Position numbers and translations under genes: made by a program. 35,153 nucleotides of DNA from a virus, in the IMG/VR virus record IMGVR_UViG_3300046012_000297, positions 1-35,153 of that record. The stretch is one strand, 5' to 3'. Shown one piece after another: positions 6,691 to 13,507 of the stretch (its first letter is position 1; every line of letters begins with the position of its first letter). The notes under the pieces were generated by a model that saw nothing but the letters and a program-made list of their open reading frames with translations, was not told the DNA's origin and ran no database searches.

Positions 6691-7041
6691 CTAATAGCGA
6701 TCTGCGGGGATTGGGAGCGATTTTGCCCAGCGATCCGTGGCCTCATGCTCCGCCTTACGATCCGCGCGATCTTGCTCCTCGTTTGCCATCTCTTGATCGC
6801 CATCGATGTATGAGGAGTTAAAGCTCTTCGTCGCCGCATCGCCCTTGTAGGCCACGTTCTTGCGGGCCTGTGCCGTCGCTTCGATTACCGTGCTGGTGGG
6901 AATGTACGTGTAACGGTCGGAACGGGAGTCATGCGCCTGAGTGGCGAAGGCGGAAGGGGCATACTGGCGAACTGCATCGAGGGTTAAGGCTTCGTGTTGA
7001 CGGTTGGATGAGGCAAAGCGGGCATTGTGGAAAGAGTGCAT
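6691..7041 (-). CDS. Truncated DUF932-like protein
   Basis: 116 residues from ATG 7041, chosen because GGAG lies 6 bases upstream, whereas the ATG at 7053 has none. Residues about 1-55 (LTLDAVRQYAPSAFATQAH, then SRSDRYTYIPTSTVIEA) resemble the N-terminal part of DUF932 proteins of phages and plasmids, which normally run to several hundred residues. After residue 56 the similarity stops and the sequence becomes charged and low-complexity. This looks like a domain remnant fused to an unrelated tail, or a short variant; function is unknown. Confidence 0.55.
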   Translation of the reverse strand: MHSFHNARFASSNRQHEALTLDAVRQYAPSAFATQAHDSRSDRYTYIPTSTVIEATAQARKNVAYKGDAATKSFNSSYIDGDQEMANEEQDRADRKAEHEATDRWAKSLPIPADRY

Positions 7042-7088
7042 TGTATTCTCCATCGGCTGGTGGCCGTTGTGCTTCTGACTACCCTCCC

Positions 7089-7116
7089 ACCTTAGCACAA
7101 TGCTGCATGGTGTCAA
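7089..7116 (-). promoter_or_regulatory. Candidate leftward promoter
   Basis: On the minus strand, perfect TTGACA (7116-7111), 16-base spacer, TAAGGT (7094-7089). It lies about 48 bases upstream of the DUF932-like start and faces away from the rightward genes, so it could start the leftward arm. The -10 is imperfect. Confidence 0.45.
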
Positions 7117-7275
7117 GAATATTCTCTTAATCTTTGGTAACCTCTTCCGGCAAGGCGTGAGTAATGGTATGCAGGATACTTTAGTGTGCCGTTGTCAAGG
7201 GTAGAGTGCGTCGCAATTGAGTCGTAAGTGTACTTAGATGCTGAGCGGGCATCGAATCGCGCGGGGCGAGTCTTT

Positions 7276-7328
7276 TTGTCAACCTTAAGGCTTATCTTTG
7301 TCAACCGGGAGAGGATGGATTGTCAACC
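7276..7328. repeat. Three TTGTCAACC direct repeats, 22-bp period
   Basis: Identical 9-mers at 7276-7284, 7298-7306 and 7320-7328, each starting exactly 22 bp after the last, so all lie on the same face of the helix. The first and third extend to TTGTCAACCYYAAGG. On the minus strand each reads GGTTGACAA. They may be operators for a regulator or origin iterons; no -10 box sits at the right distance, so they are probably not simply -35 elements. Confidence 0.8.
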
Positions 7329-7484
7329 CCAAGGCCATTCCCTGCCCCAACCCCCTTGCGCCTTCGCCTTCTCTGCAACCGATGCAAGCGGCGCGCAAAC
7401 CAAGATGAGCGAGCCTGCGGCTTGGCAGCTCGGCCGCTCGGCCGCTCATGCGCCGATGGCCCGCGAATGGGCCCCGCTAGATTG

Positions 7485-7517
7485 GCAGGTCATCCGCAGG
7501 TGATTCGCAGGCGATCC
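7485..7517. repeat. Three imperfect 11-bp tandem repeats
   Basis: GCAGGTCATCC, GCAGGTGATTC and GCAGGCGATCC follow each other without gaps, with an 11-bp period close to one helical turn. They lie about 160 bp right of the 22-bp-spaced repeats in the same gene-free region. Possibly protein-binding sites; the match between units is 8-9 of 11. Confidence 0.55.
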
Positions 7518-8128
7518 GCGCGGATTGTCGGGAGCGATGCTGCCGGCCGGATTGTCGCCCGAACTGTGCAGCGATGCCCGAACCCCGACCGCTCGCGCCA
7601 GGCTGAGGGATGCGGCCCCAAGCTGCCGATGGCGCGCGCTATCTCCTTGCGCATCAGCAAGTTGTCGCTTGCAGCATGTCCGCGCCGGCCGAAGTTGTCC
7701 TCACCCCCGGGGGCGCGGCGGCTTGGACCTGTTTCAGCCCTGAATCGCGCGACAAAATAAAAATATTGTGGCGTGGAAATAATATGTAACAGAGGTGGTA
7801 TGAGAGAAAGAGGGCGCACGCTGGTTCTGCTGCGAATGCAGTGGTTTTGGCTGGATTACCGTTGCAGAGGCGTTTGAGCTACGCTGGCCTGGGAGAAGGA
7901 TGCTAGCCGTCTCCGGATGCTACGGGTCTGTCTCGCGACGGTCCCATCGTCACGGGTAGCAGCTCGTTTGTCGCTGTGTCCCCGCTCCCCAGTCCAAGCC
8001 TGAAGTGAGCAGCGCATCGGGTAGGAGCGCCGGCCACCGCAAGACACTAGAGGGAGTCCGCTCAAGCTTCTGGTGATCGGCGATAAGGATAGCACGGGAG
8101 AGCGCAGTGGTAATTGTGAGGAATTTAC

Positions 8129-8158
8129 TTGACGGATACGGCAACAGTAGCGTAATCA
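8129..8158 (+). promoter_or_regulatory. Candidate rightward promoter just before the XRE gene
   Basis: TTGACG (8129-8134), 18-base spacer, TAATCA (8153-8158). Transcription would begin at about 8164-8166, at the ATG of the HTH gene (8165). No Shine-Dalgarno sequence lies before that ATG, so a leaderless mRNA is possible, as for lambda repressor from its maintenance promoter. Confidence 0.4.
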
Positions 8159-8164
8159 AGAAAT

Positions 8165-8362
8165 ATGAGTGAGCACGCATCAATCTGGAAGAAGTGGCGG
8201 AAGAAGCATCTTCTGAGCCAGGACGATATGGCGCGGGCGGTGGGGTTGTGCCGCCGGACGATACAGGGGATCGAGAAGGGGGAGCACATCCCGATTTACT
8301 CGACCCAGCGGAAGTTCCGGGAATTGCGGGAGCGGTACGCGAGGGCAAGAAGTGGCGAGTGA
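8165..8362 (+). CDS. XRE-family helix-turn-helix regulator
   Basis: 65 residues. LLSQDDMARAVGLCRRTIQG and IEKG (about 17-40) form a typical XRE helix-turn-helix: S-x-x-x-M-A-x-x-V-G, R-T-I-x-x-I-E-K-G. The tail is short and basic, with no dimerisation domain. It is the first rightward gene, next to the repeat-bearing control region, so a transcriptional switch role (Cro-like) is a reasonable inference. The next gene overlaps its end by 11 bases. No ribosome binding site precedes its ATG. Confidence 0.8.
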   Translation: MSEHASIWKKWRKKHLLSQDDMARAVGLCRRTIQGIEKGEHIPIYSTQRKFRELRERYARARSGE

Positions 8363-8735
8363 CAAAGCAACAGAAATGACTATTCGCGCCGCGCGTGCTG
8401 CGCATGAGGCCAACCGCATCCTCTGTCTCGCGCTTGGGGACATATCACAGGCGCGCTGGGAAGATGCGCCCGAGTGGCAGAAGGGCAGCGCGATCAACGG
8501 CGTGCGGCTTATCGAATCGAACCCCGACACGACGGCCGAGCAGTCTCATGAATCGTGGCTCGAACAGAAGAGGCGCGAGGGCTGGAAGTATGGACCAGAA
8601 AAGAAGCCCTTCGCCAAAGAGCATCCGTGCTTCGTGCCCTATGGGCAACTGGACCCGGGACAGCGGCTCAAGGATGAGATGTTCGGTCTGGTTGTCCGGG
8701 CCACACTTGGGTTTACGACCGAACCCAAGGAGTGA
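8352..8735 (+). CDS. RyR-domain protein
   Basis: 127 residues from GTG 8352 (alternative ATG at 8376). The body matches the RyR domain found in phage and bacterial proteins and named after ryanodine receptors: AAHEANRILCLALGD, WEDAPEWQKGSAINGVRLI, SHESWLEQKRREGWKYGP, then EHPCFVPYGQLDPGQRLKD. This domain is frequent in phage genomes but its job in bacteria is not established; ligand binding, perhaps of a nucleotide, has been suggested. The GTG lies inside the end of the XRE gene, so translation may be coupled. Confidence 0.85.
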   Translation: MASDKATEMTIRAARAAHEANRILCLALGDISQARWEDAPEWQKGSAINGVRLIESNPDTTAEQSHESWLEQKRREGWKYGPEKKPFAKEHPCFVPYGQLDPGQRLKDEMFGLVVRATLGFTTEPKE

Positions 8736-8769
8736 GCGGCAAAAGTCGAAGTGTGCCTGGAGGCAGTGC

Positions 8770-8913
8770 ATGTGGATTCTCGTGGCAATCCTGATAGCAC
8801 TGGTCGCGGTGTTCGTCCTGCGGTCGTGGGAGCGGCGAGACGAATATGCCGGCAAAGCTTCCACCCGCAACGCCGAGCTGCTCAGCCGCGCGAAGGCCGG
8901 GGAGTTTGATTGA
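8770..8913 (+). CDS. Small single-pass membrane protein (47 aa)
   Basis: ATG 8770 follows GGAGG with 7 bases of spacing, a good ribosome binding site. It reads MWILVAILIALVAVFVLRSW then a charged cytoplasmic-type tail (ERRDEYAGKASTRNAELLSR). One N-terminal membrane helix with a basic end. It could be a small spanin- or holin-like peptide, but nothing specific supports that. The open frame upstream of 8770 is out of frame with the RyR gene and is not used. Confidence 0.6.
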   Translation: MWILVAILIALVAVFVLRSWERRDEYAGKASTRNAELLSRAKAGEFD

Positions 8914-8949
8914 TGGGCATAGGAAAGTATAGATGGGAGAGGAATAGAG

Positions 8950-9423
8950 ATGCCTGAAGATTTTGTGCGGGATGTGTGGGAACACGGCAAAGCGCAGAAG
9001 CGGTATGTAGTGCCGGAAGGGATGCTGAAGGCGGCCCTTGGCGAGAGGAATAGTCACCGCTCCATACATGATGACTTGGTTTCCATGAACGAGTTGCGGG
9101 GTGAGATCGAAGCCGCCCTGCGCTGGATGAAATTTCCAGATGCTGTAGACGACCTTACCCTTGACTCCTGTATGCAGTGGGTCTGCGCAAATGGCTACAT
9201 CAACCTGCGCGACCTGTTGCATGAATTAAAAGAATGGCGCGCTTTTAGGCGCATGTTCCTCGCGCCCCCGTCAGAAGAGTTGGAAGAGGAGAAATCTCTT
9301 CACGATCTCGTCTTCCTGTACGGCGAAAAGCCGAATTGGGGAAAAGCGAACGAGCGCATAATCGAAGCCTTCCGGCGTGGCCAGAACGCAGTGAAAGGAA
9401 CAACGAATGCCGACCGAGACTGA
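8950..9423 (+). CDS. Hypothetical protein with VVPEGMLKA motif
   Basis: 157 residues; GAGAGGAA lies before the ATG. YVVPEGMLKAALGERNS and, further on, EIEAALRWM are shared in spirit with the gene at 9805 (VVPDGMLKA ... IEAALLWL), so the two probably derive from one family. The C-terminal half is helical and charged, with LHDLVFLYGEKPNWGKANER. No enzymatic motif is visible. It overlaps the next gene by 17 bases. Confidence 0.7.
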   Translation: MPEDFVRDVWEHGKAQKRYVVPEGMLKAALGERNSHRSIHDDLVSMNELRGEIEAALRWMKFPDAVDDLTLDSCMQWVCANGYINLRDLLHELKEWRAFRRMFLAPPSEELEEEKSLHDLVFLYGEKPNWGKANERIIEAFRRGQNAVKGTTNADRD

Positions 9424-9808
9424 GATTGAGTCACCCCAGCCCCTGACCGATAACGAGATCAAGGACGGCATCGCGTATAAGGTTGCCGCGGCGGTGCGCG
9501 AGAGCCTGGACAAGACGTGCCACCTCTACGGCCACTCCTACCCCAAATTCAGGGCGGAGGTGCATATTCATTACTATCTCGATGACTTTGGCAGGATTGT
9601 CGAGGGGAACGTGGCAGCCGGAGTTTCCGAGGGCGAACTTGGGCCGGATGCGGTACAGGCGGATGTTGATATCGAGATTCCTCACACTCCGCCAAATCAG
9701 TTTCGCAGGGAGACGGAGCAGCCCATCCCAACGACGATTACCGCGCATGGGCAGGCGATGGAGAAGCGGTTGAAGTACGCGCCGAAGCGGGCGAAGGCAA
9801 GAGAATGA
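9407..9808 (+). CDS. Hypothetical protein (133 aa)
   Basis: Starts at ATG 9407 inside the previous gene, with AAGGA 7 bases upstream. The centre (YPKFRAEVHIHYYLDDFGRI) looks like beta strands; the end is lysine and arginine rich (EKRLKYAPKRAKARE). Its stop overlaps the next start by ATGA. No family recognised. It lies in the small-gene run before the terminase. Confidence 0.7.
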   Translation: MPTETEIESPQPLTDNEIKDGIAYKVAAAVRESLDKTCHLYGHSYPKFRAEVHIHYYLDDFGRIVEGNVAAGVSEGELGPDAVQADVDIEIPHTPPNQFRRETEQPIPTTITAHGQAMEKRLKYAPKRAKARE

Positions 9809-10089
9809 CCGGAGAGCTGGGCATGAGAGAGAAGCAGATTGTCGTTCCTGACGGGATGCTGAAGGCGGTCGAGAGACTCAATTATGGAGGATTCTCGCCT
9901 TCGACTGCGCACGAAGTTATCGAAGCCGCTCTCCTCTGGCTGGCGGAGAATCCAATTGTTCCGACACATGGGCAAGCGAAGTCTATGAGCCGTCGATTTG
10001 CCCTTGGCTCTTCGCTTGAACCCGATCAGGCAACCTGTGTAGCTGTTGGATGGCAGCACGAGATGTTCTATGCGCCGGAGCAGAAATGA
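9805..10089 (+). CDS. Hypothetical protein, VVPDGMLKA family
   Basis: 94 residues. The motif IVVPDGMLKAVERLNYGGFS, then VIEAALLWLAENPIVP, is shared with the gene at 8950 and is a form I associate with small conserved phage proteins. Coupled by ATGA to genes on both sides. It starts with the same 12 bases (ATGACCGGAGAG) as the next gene at 10086, a small duplication of the start region. Function unknown. Confidence 0.7.
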   Translation: MTGELGMREKQIVVPDGMLKAVERLNYGGFSPSTAHEVIEAALLWLAENPIVPTHGQAKSMSRRFALGSSLEPDQATCVAVGWQHEMFYAPEQK

Positions 10090-10343
10090 CCGGAGAGCAG
10101 GAGAGGCGGTTGCTGTTGGCGGCGGAAAAGCTGGCCGATGCCTTCGCCGTGCTTGCCGATGTCAGCCGAAAGCGTTTGGAGCTTGAGTTCCCGGCTCCGG
10201 GAGAGGTAGAGGATGCCGAAGTCTACCGCGCCGGAGAGGCGCGACAAGAACCGCAAAGCCCCGAGGAATACGAAGAGTTCGCCGGAGACGGCCCCGGACG
10301 ATTTGAAACCCTCCTCGCCAAAGCGAAGGCACAAGCTCCCTAA
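10086..10343 (+). CDS. Small acidic hypothetical protein
   Basis: 85 residues from ATG 10086 (ATGA overlap with the previous stop). The N-terminal half is helical (RRLLLAAEKLADAFAVLADV); the second half is strongly acidic (EVEDAEVYRAGEARQEPQSP and on). The last 131 bases overlap the following gene in another frame. Either both are translated, giving a long dual-coding overlap, or the following gene starts later. Confidence 0.55.
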   Translation: MTGEQERRLLLAAEKLADAFAVLADVSRKRLELEFPAPGEVEDAEVYRAGEARQEPQSPEEYEEFAGDGPGRFETLLAKAKAQAP

Positions 10344-10974
10344 GCCAACGAGCATCACCCGCGCCGACGCGGCTCTCGTGCGAATGGGCGTCGAGCGCGG
10401 GGATGTAGACCGATCCCCCAACATCTCCGGGATGCTCAAGCGCGTGCTCGGCTCCGCGCACAAGGCCATAGCCGCTCTGCGTTTCTCTTCCGACCCGGCG
10501 GCGATAGCCTTTGTCGAAACCTACGATGCGATTCCGGCGGATGACCGCGAATCGGTGCCGCTCGAAGCCATTTGCCTCAAGGCCAACGTGAGCGCCCCGG
10601 CGATTCTAGGGGCCACGCTCATGGCGGCCCGGCAGGTGCAAGCGCAGGAGAGCGCCCTGCGCGCCATCATCGCTCACCCCGATGTGGTCAAGACGACGAT
10701 CAAGACCTCGAAGCTGGTCGGCGGCGATAAGGACCGCAAGATGCTCCACGAGGCGGTAGGGTTCCTGCCCACCAAGACGGGCAGCAGCATCAACGTGAAC
10801 CTGCTCGGCGGCAACCCGCAGTACGCCCCGCAACGATCCGAAGATCCCGATGACGATGACGATACCGCGTTCATCGAGGCGTTCCCTTCGATCAATCACA
10901 AGCTCGAAGGCTGGTCGGAAAACAGGCGCAAATTGCTCTCCGGAGGCAAGCAGCCATCTACGCCGAGAGGGTAG
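10213..10974 (+). CDS. Candidate terminase small subunit
   Basis: 253 residues if the ATG at 10213 is used. The first 50 residues are basic, proline-rich and probably disordered; a folded helical part follows (SITRADAALVRMGVERGDVD to about residue 195), then the acidic patch DPDDDDD and a tail. The family is not recognised. The small-terminase call rests on position (directly before the large terminase), size, and a DNA-binding-like segment (VPLEAICLKANVSAPAIL) that could be a helix-turn-helix. The start is uncertain because the first 131 bases overlap the previous gene; an in-frame ATG at 10385 is an alternative. Confidence 0.5.
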   Translation: MPKSTAPERRDKNRKAPRNTKSSPETAPDDLKPSSPKRRHKLPKPTSITRADAALVRMGVERGDVDRSPNISGMLKRVLGSAHKAIAALRFSSDPAAIAFVETYDAIPADDRESVPLEAICLKANVSAPAILGATLMAARQVQAQESALRAIIAHPDVVKTTIKTSKLVGGDKDRKMLHEAVGFLPTKTGSSINVNLLGGNPQYAPQRSEDPDDDDDTAFIEAFPSINHKLEGWSENRRKLLSGGKQPSTPRG

Positions 10975-11042
10975 TTGAGAAAACCCTGGACGATTTTGCC
11001 GCCCGCGAGGGCTGGCGCCCGCAGGAGCACACGGTCGCCGAG

Positions 11043-13106
11043 GTGGACGAATTCTGCGCCTATATCGACTCGCTGGTGGACATGGACGCGAACAGCGTCA
11101 ACCGCTACTTTTCCTGGAAGCAGGGCAAACGCCCCAACGACAAGCGCCTGAAGTGGATCGAGCGGTGGGTGGAAAACGAGCAGTTTCTATGCTTCGCATC
11201 GGCGGAATACTTTGTCACCCGCTACGGGAGAATCCGCTCGGCGGAGGAGCGGATCATCAACTTCGAGTACCGCGATGCGCAGCGCATCTTTCACGCCATT
11301 CTGGCCGAGTCCGACCGCTCGCAGGTAGCGATCCAGATGTTTGTGTTGAAGTGCCGGCAATTGGGCGTCTCTACGGTGGTCGCGCTTTACTTCCTGCATC
11401 GCATTCTCTTTCGCCCCAACACCCATGCGGTCATGGCCTCGGTCCAGGCTCAACAGTCGGAAAAGCTGGGCAAGATGATCGACACCACCTGGACGCGCCT
11501 GCCCTTCTGGCTGCCTCCGGCAAAGACGATCCTGAAAGAGCGCGAACCGCAGTGGGCCAACGGATCGGCGCTGTCGATTCAGTCCGGCAACCAGGAAGTC
11601 GGCATCGCGCAAGGCTCGACGCCTACCTGCGTGCATATTTCCGAAGTCGGCGATTACAAGAGCCCGAAGCGAACCCTCGAAGAGGGCCTATTCCCCGCCT
11701 GCCATCCCACGTCAAGCCTGTTCCTGGTGCTCGAAGGCACGGGCAGCACCTCCTCCACGTGGCAGAAGGAGAAGTGGGATTTCTATTCCGCGAACTGGGG
11801 CAACGGAGGCCGCTTCCGGCCGGTGTTTATTCCTCCGGCGTGCGCCGGCGATCTCTACCCCCATCCCGACTGGATGCGGGGCAACCCCATTCCGGAGGCG
11901 TGGCGGCCGATGGAGGAGACGCGGAGGATGCAGCGGCGGGCAGAACTCTATGTGCGCTCGACCGACTATCTGTCCGCGGTGATGGGCGCCGGATGGGCGA
12001 TGGCCCGCGAGTACATGTGGTTTTGGGAGACGCGTTGGAAGGAGGCGGTGGCCTCGCATTCCGAGAAAACGTTTTTGTCGCAGTACGCGTGCTCTCCCGA
12101 GGAGGCGTTCCAGTCGAAGTTCGATCCGGTCTTTACGGATGAAACCATCGAGGTTGTGACGCGCGAGCGCGAGCAGGAGTACAAGGCATACGCCATTACC
12201 GGCAAAACCATTCTGATGGGCCAGGACAACGCGCCCTATCAGCCTGGCCCGGACGATATCGACTGGGACGCGCCGCGCGTGGAGCTTCACTGGGAGGCCA
12301 ACGACGGCAACTGCTATGACTGGGAGCTGGTGCCGCTCATGCCCTTTGACGATTCGGACGATGTGCGCTGCTTCGACAAGCTGCTGATTTTTCAGGAGCC
12401 GCAAGCCGGAGCAACTTATTCCGAGGGGATCGACACAGCGGATGGCCTGGGCCTGCCGAACGAGGACCGGTCAACCGTGAGCGTCCATATCGCGCGGCAG
12501 GGACGAGAGCGGGATGAGCAAGTGGCGGCCTTCACCTCGTTGCGGGTGAACTCAGCGCAAATGTCCAGGATCGCGGCGGCCATCGCGGTCTACTTCACGA
12601 CGGACGGCTCGGGAGGGATCACCTCGGCGAACCCGATGGGAATGCGTTTCATTACCGAGCAGATACGGAAAACGGGAGACGAGTGCCAGCTCCAGCTAAA
12701 GATCATGGGCTTTTACGACCACCACGTCATGCACTTTTACGACGAGAAGGGCAATATCGACCCGAACCGGGGCAACAAAGAGGGCTGGCGCACCTCCAGA
12801 TGGTCGCGCCCGTACCTGTTGACCAAGTTCGTGGAAGCGGTGACCGGGGGCTGGTTCAAGCCTAACTGCCCCATCCTGATCCGGCAGCTCAAGACCTTTG
12901 TGCGCAAGGAAAAGAACGGCATCTCCGAGATGGGCCACGAATCCGGCCAGCACGATGACAATATCTTCTCGAACGCGATGGCGTACCTGACCTCGCACGA
13001 TATGGAAAACACCGCTGCCCGCATGGAGGAGAAGTACCGGCCCAAGGAAGTGCCAAAAGGGCAGGTAGACACGCGCTGGGCCTCGAATAGTGTTTGCATT
13101 AGCTAG
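11043..13106 (+). CDS. Terminase large subunit
   Basis: 687 residues from GTG 11043. The ATPase half has KCRQLGVSTVVALYFLHR (103-120), the usual degenerate Walker A of large terminases, and VHISEVGDY (197-205) as Walker B with catalytic Glu201. The nuclease half has EGIDTADGLG (461-470) with Asp464 as first metal ligand and HDDNIFSNAMA (637-647) as the last acidic motif, so both domains look intact. It cuts and pumps phage DNA into the prohead. The frame remains open with coding-like sequence for 60 codons upstream, without ATG, GTG or TTG; GTG 11043 has no Shine-Dalgarno, while GGAGG at 10942-10946 is well placed for a non-standard ATC start at 10956. The true N-terminus is therefore probably longer. 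Confidence 0.93.
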   Translation: MDEFCAYIDSLVDMDANSVNRYFSWKQGKRPNDKRLKWIERWVENEQFLCFASAEYFVTRYGRIRSAEERIINFEYRDAQRIFHAILAESDRSQVAIQMFVLKCRQLGVSTVVALYFLHRILFRPNTHAVMASVQAQQSEKLGKMIDTTWTRLPFWLPPAKTILKEREPQWANGSALSIQSGNQEVGIAQGSTPTCVHISEVGDYKSPKRTLEEGLFPACHPTSSLFLVLEGTGSTSSTWQKEKWDFYSANWGNGGRFRPVFIPPACAGDLYPHPDWMRGNPIPEAWRPMEETRRMQRRAELYVRSTDYLSAVMGAGWAMAREYMWFWETRWKEAVASHSEKTFLSQYACSPEEAFQSKFDPVFTDETIEVVTREREQEYKAYAITGKTILMGQDNAPYQPGPDDIDWDAPRVELHWEANDGNCYDWELVPLMPFDDSDDVRCFDKLLIFQEPQAGATYSEGIDTADGLGLPNEDRSTVSVHIARQGRERDEQVAAFTSLRVNSAQMSRIAAAIAVYFTTDGSGGITSANPMGMRFITEQIRKTGDECQLQLKIMGFYDHHVMHFYDEKGNIDPNRGNKEGWRTSRWSRPYLLTKFVEAVTGGWFKPNCPILIRQLKTFVRKEKNGISEMGHESGQHDDNIFSNAMAYLTSHDMENTAARMEEKYRPKEVPKGQVDTRWASNSVCIS

Positions 13107-13227
13107 GACAAGGGGATATAGTCATTGACAATGAAGTTCGCCAGTCCAGTCACGACCTCAACACCGTCCGCATCAGCGGCGGAGGGGTGGCGTCTGGCGT
13201 AAACGAGAGTTTAGCTAGAAGTGCCAA

Positions 13228-13252
13228 CCCCCTCCCAGCGAGGGGGTTTTTT
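13228..13252 (+). terminator. Rho-independent terminator after the large terminase
   Basis: CCCCCTC, loop CCAGC, GAGGGGG, then TTTTTT. A perfect 7-bp GC stem with six T residues. It closes the terminase transcript, and the tRNA cluster starts 16 bases later, so the tRNAs must be transcribed by read-through or from an unseen promoter. Confidence 0.9.
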
Positions 13253-13267
13253 ATTGCTCGTCGAATT

Positions 13268-13356
13268 GGAAGGTGGCGCAGAACGGTCTGCAATCGGTCC
13301 TGAAAACCGTGCCATGGTGATGAGTCATGAGGGTTCGATTCCTTCACCTTCCGCCA
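13268..13356 (+). tRNA. tRNA-Ser(TGA), C33 variant
   Basis: Acceptor GGAAGGT/ACCTTCC, D-stem GCAG/CTGC, anticodon arm CGGT-CCTGAAA-ACCG, long variable region (class II), T-arm GAGGG-TTCGATT-CCTTC, discriminator G and encoded CCA. Class II shape and G73 fit serine. Position 33 is C rather than U, and there is no U at the normal position 8. It would read UCA. First of four tRNAs. Confidence 0.85.
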
Positions 13357-13360
13357 AGAA

Positions 13361-13417
13361 GGAGGCTCCCAATGAGGTTCGCGGCCTCTGGGTGAAAGTG
13401 GGGACGCCCTAGCCTCC
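13361..13417 (+). other. Nested inverted repeat between two tRNAs, possible tRNA remnant
   Basis: GGAGGCT (13361-13367) pairs with AGCCTCC (13411-13417), like a 7-bp acceptor stem. Inside it CCCA pairs with TGGG, and GAGG-TTCGCGG-CCTC forms an arm with a 7-base loop like an anticodon arm reading CGC, the same anticodon as the next tRNA. No T-arm is present and the element is only 57 bases. It could be a decayed tRNA or a processing structure. Confidence 0.4.
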
Positions 13418-13426
13418 GATGATTTT

Positions 13427-13502
13427 GGGCCTATAGCTCACATGGGAGAGCGCCGGTTTCGCACTCCGGAGGCAAGTGGTTCGATTCCACTTAGGTCCAC
13501 CA
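13427..13502 (+). tRNA. tRNA-Ala(CGC)
   Basis: Acceptor GGGCCTA/TAGGTCC contains the G3-U70 wobble pair that defines alanine tRNAs. D-stem GCTC/GAGC, anticodon stem CCGG/CCGG around TTTCGCACT (a U-U mismatch next to the loop), U33 present, anticodon CGC. T-arm AGTGG-TTCGATT-CCACT, discriminator A and encoded CCA. It would read GCG. Unlike its three neighbours it keeps U33. Confidence 0.9.
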
Positions 13503-13507
13503 GATGT

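Larger units (their letters stand above)
7117..8164. other. Gene-free control region between divergent arms
   Basis: About 1 kb with no convincing gene on either strand, separating leftward and rightward transcription. It contains three TTGTCAACC repeats (7276-7328), short tandem GGCCGCTC-type repeats around 7433-7448, three 11-bp units (7485-7517), two copies of CGGATTGTCG near 7520 and 7546, and an AT-rich stretch at about 7750-7790. Such a mix suits an operator region or replication origin. From about 7800 to 8100 I see nothing specific. Confidence 0.6.

Noticed and set aside
7113-7304. 63-residue minus-strand frame over the 22-bp repeats
   Set aside because: Needs a TTG start inside a repeat; the protein sequence is largely translated repeat DNA.
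7485-7517. CRISPR-like short repeats
   Set aside because: Units are 11 bp, contiguous and imperfect, without spacers.
7490-7819. 109-residue minus-strand frame in the control region
   Set aside because: Starts without a ribosome site, runs through repeats and AT-rich DNA, and shows no protein-like pattern.
8395-8913. 172-residue frame overlapping the RyR gene
   Set aside because: Only the last 47 residues, from ATG 8770 with a good ribosome site, look like a protein; the rest is a shadow of the RyR gene.
13125-13153. TTGACA as a promoter for the tRNA cluster
   Set aside because: No -10 element at 15-19 bases, and the terminator at 13228 lies between it and the tRNAs.
13131-13202. 23-residue frame (MKFASPVTTSTPSASAAEGW...) after the terminase
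   Set aside because: No ribosome site at proper spacing and no motif; it lies just before the terminator and is probably chance.
13374-13397. 7-codon frame after a GGAGG between two tRNAs
   Set aside because: Too short to support, and the bases are better explained by the nested stem structure.
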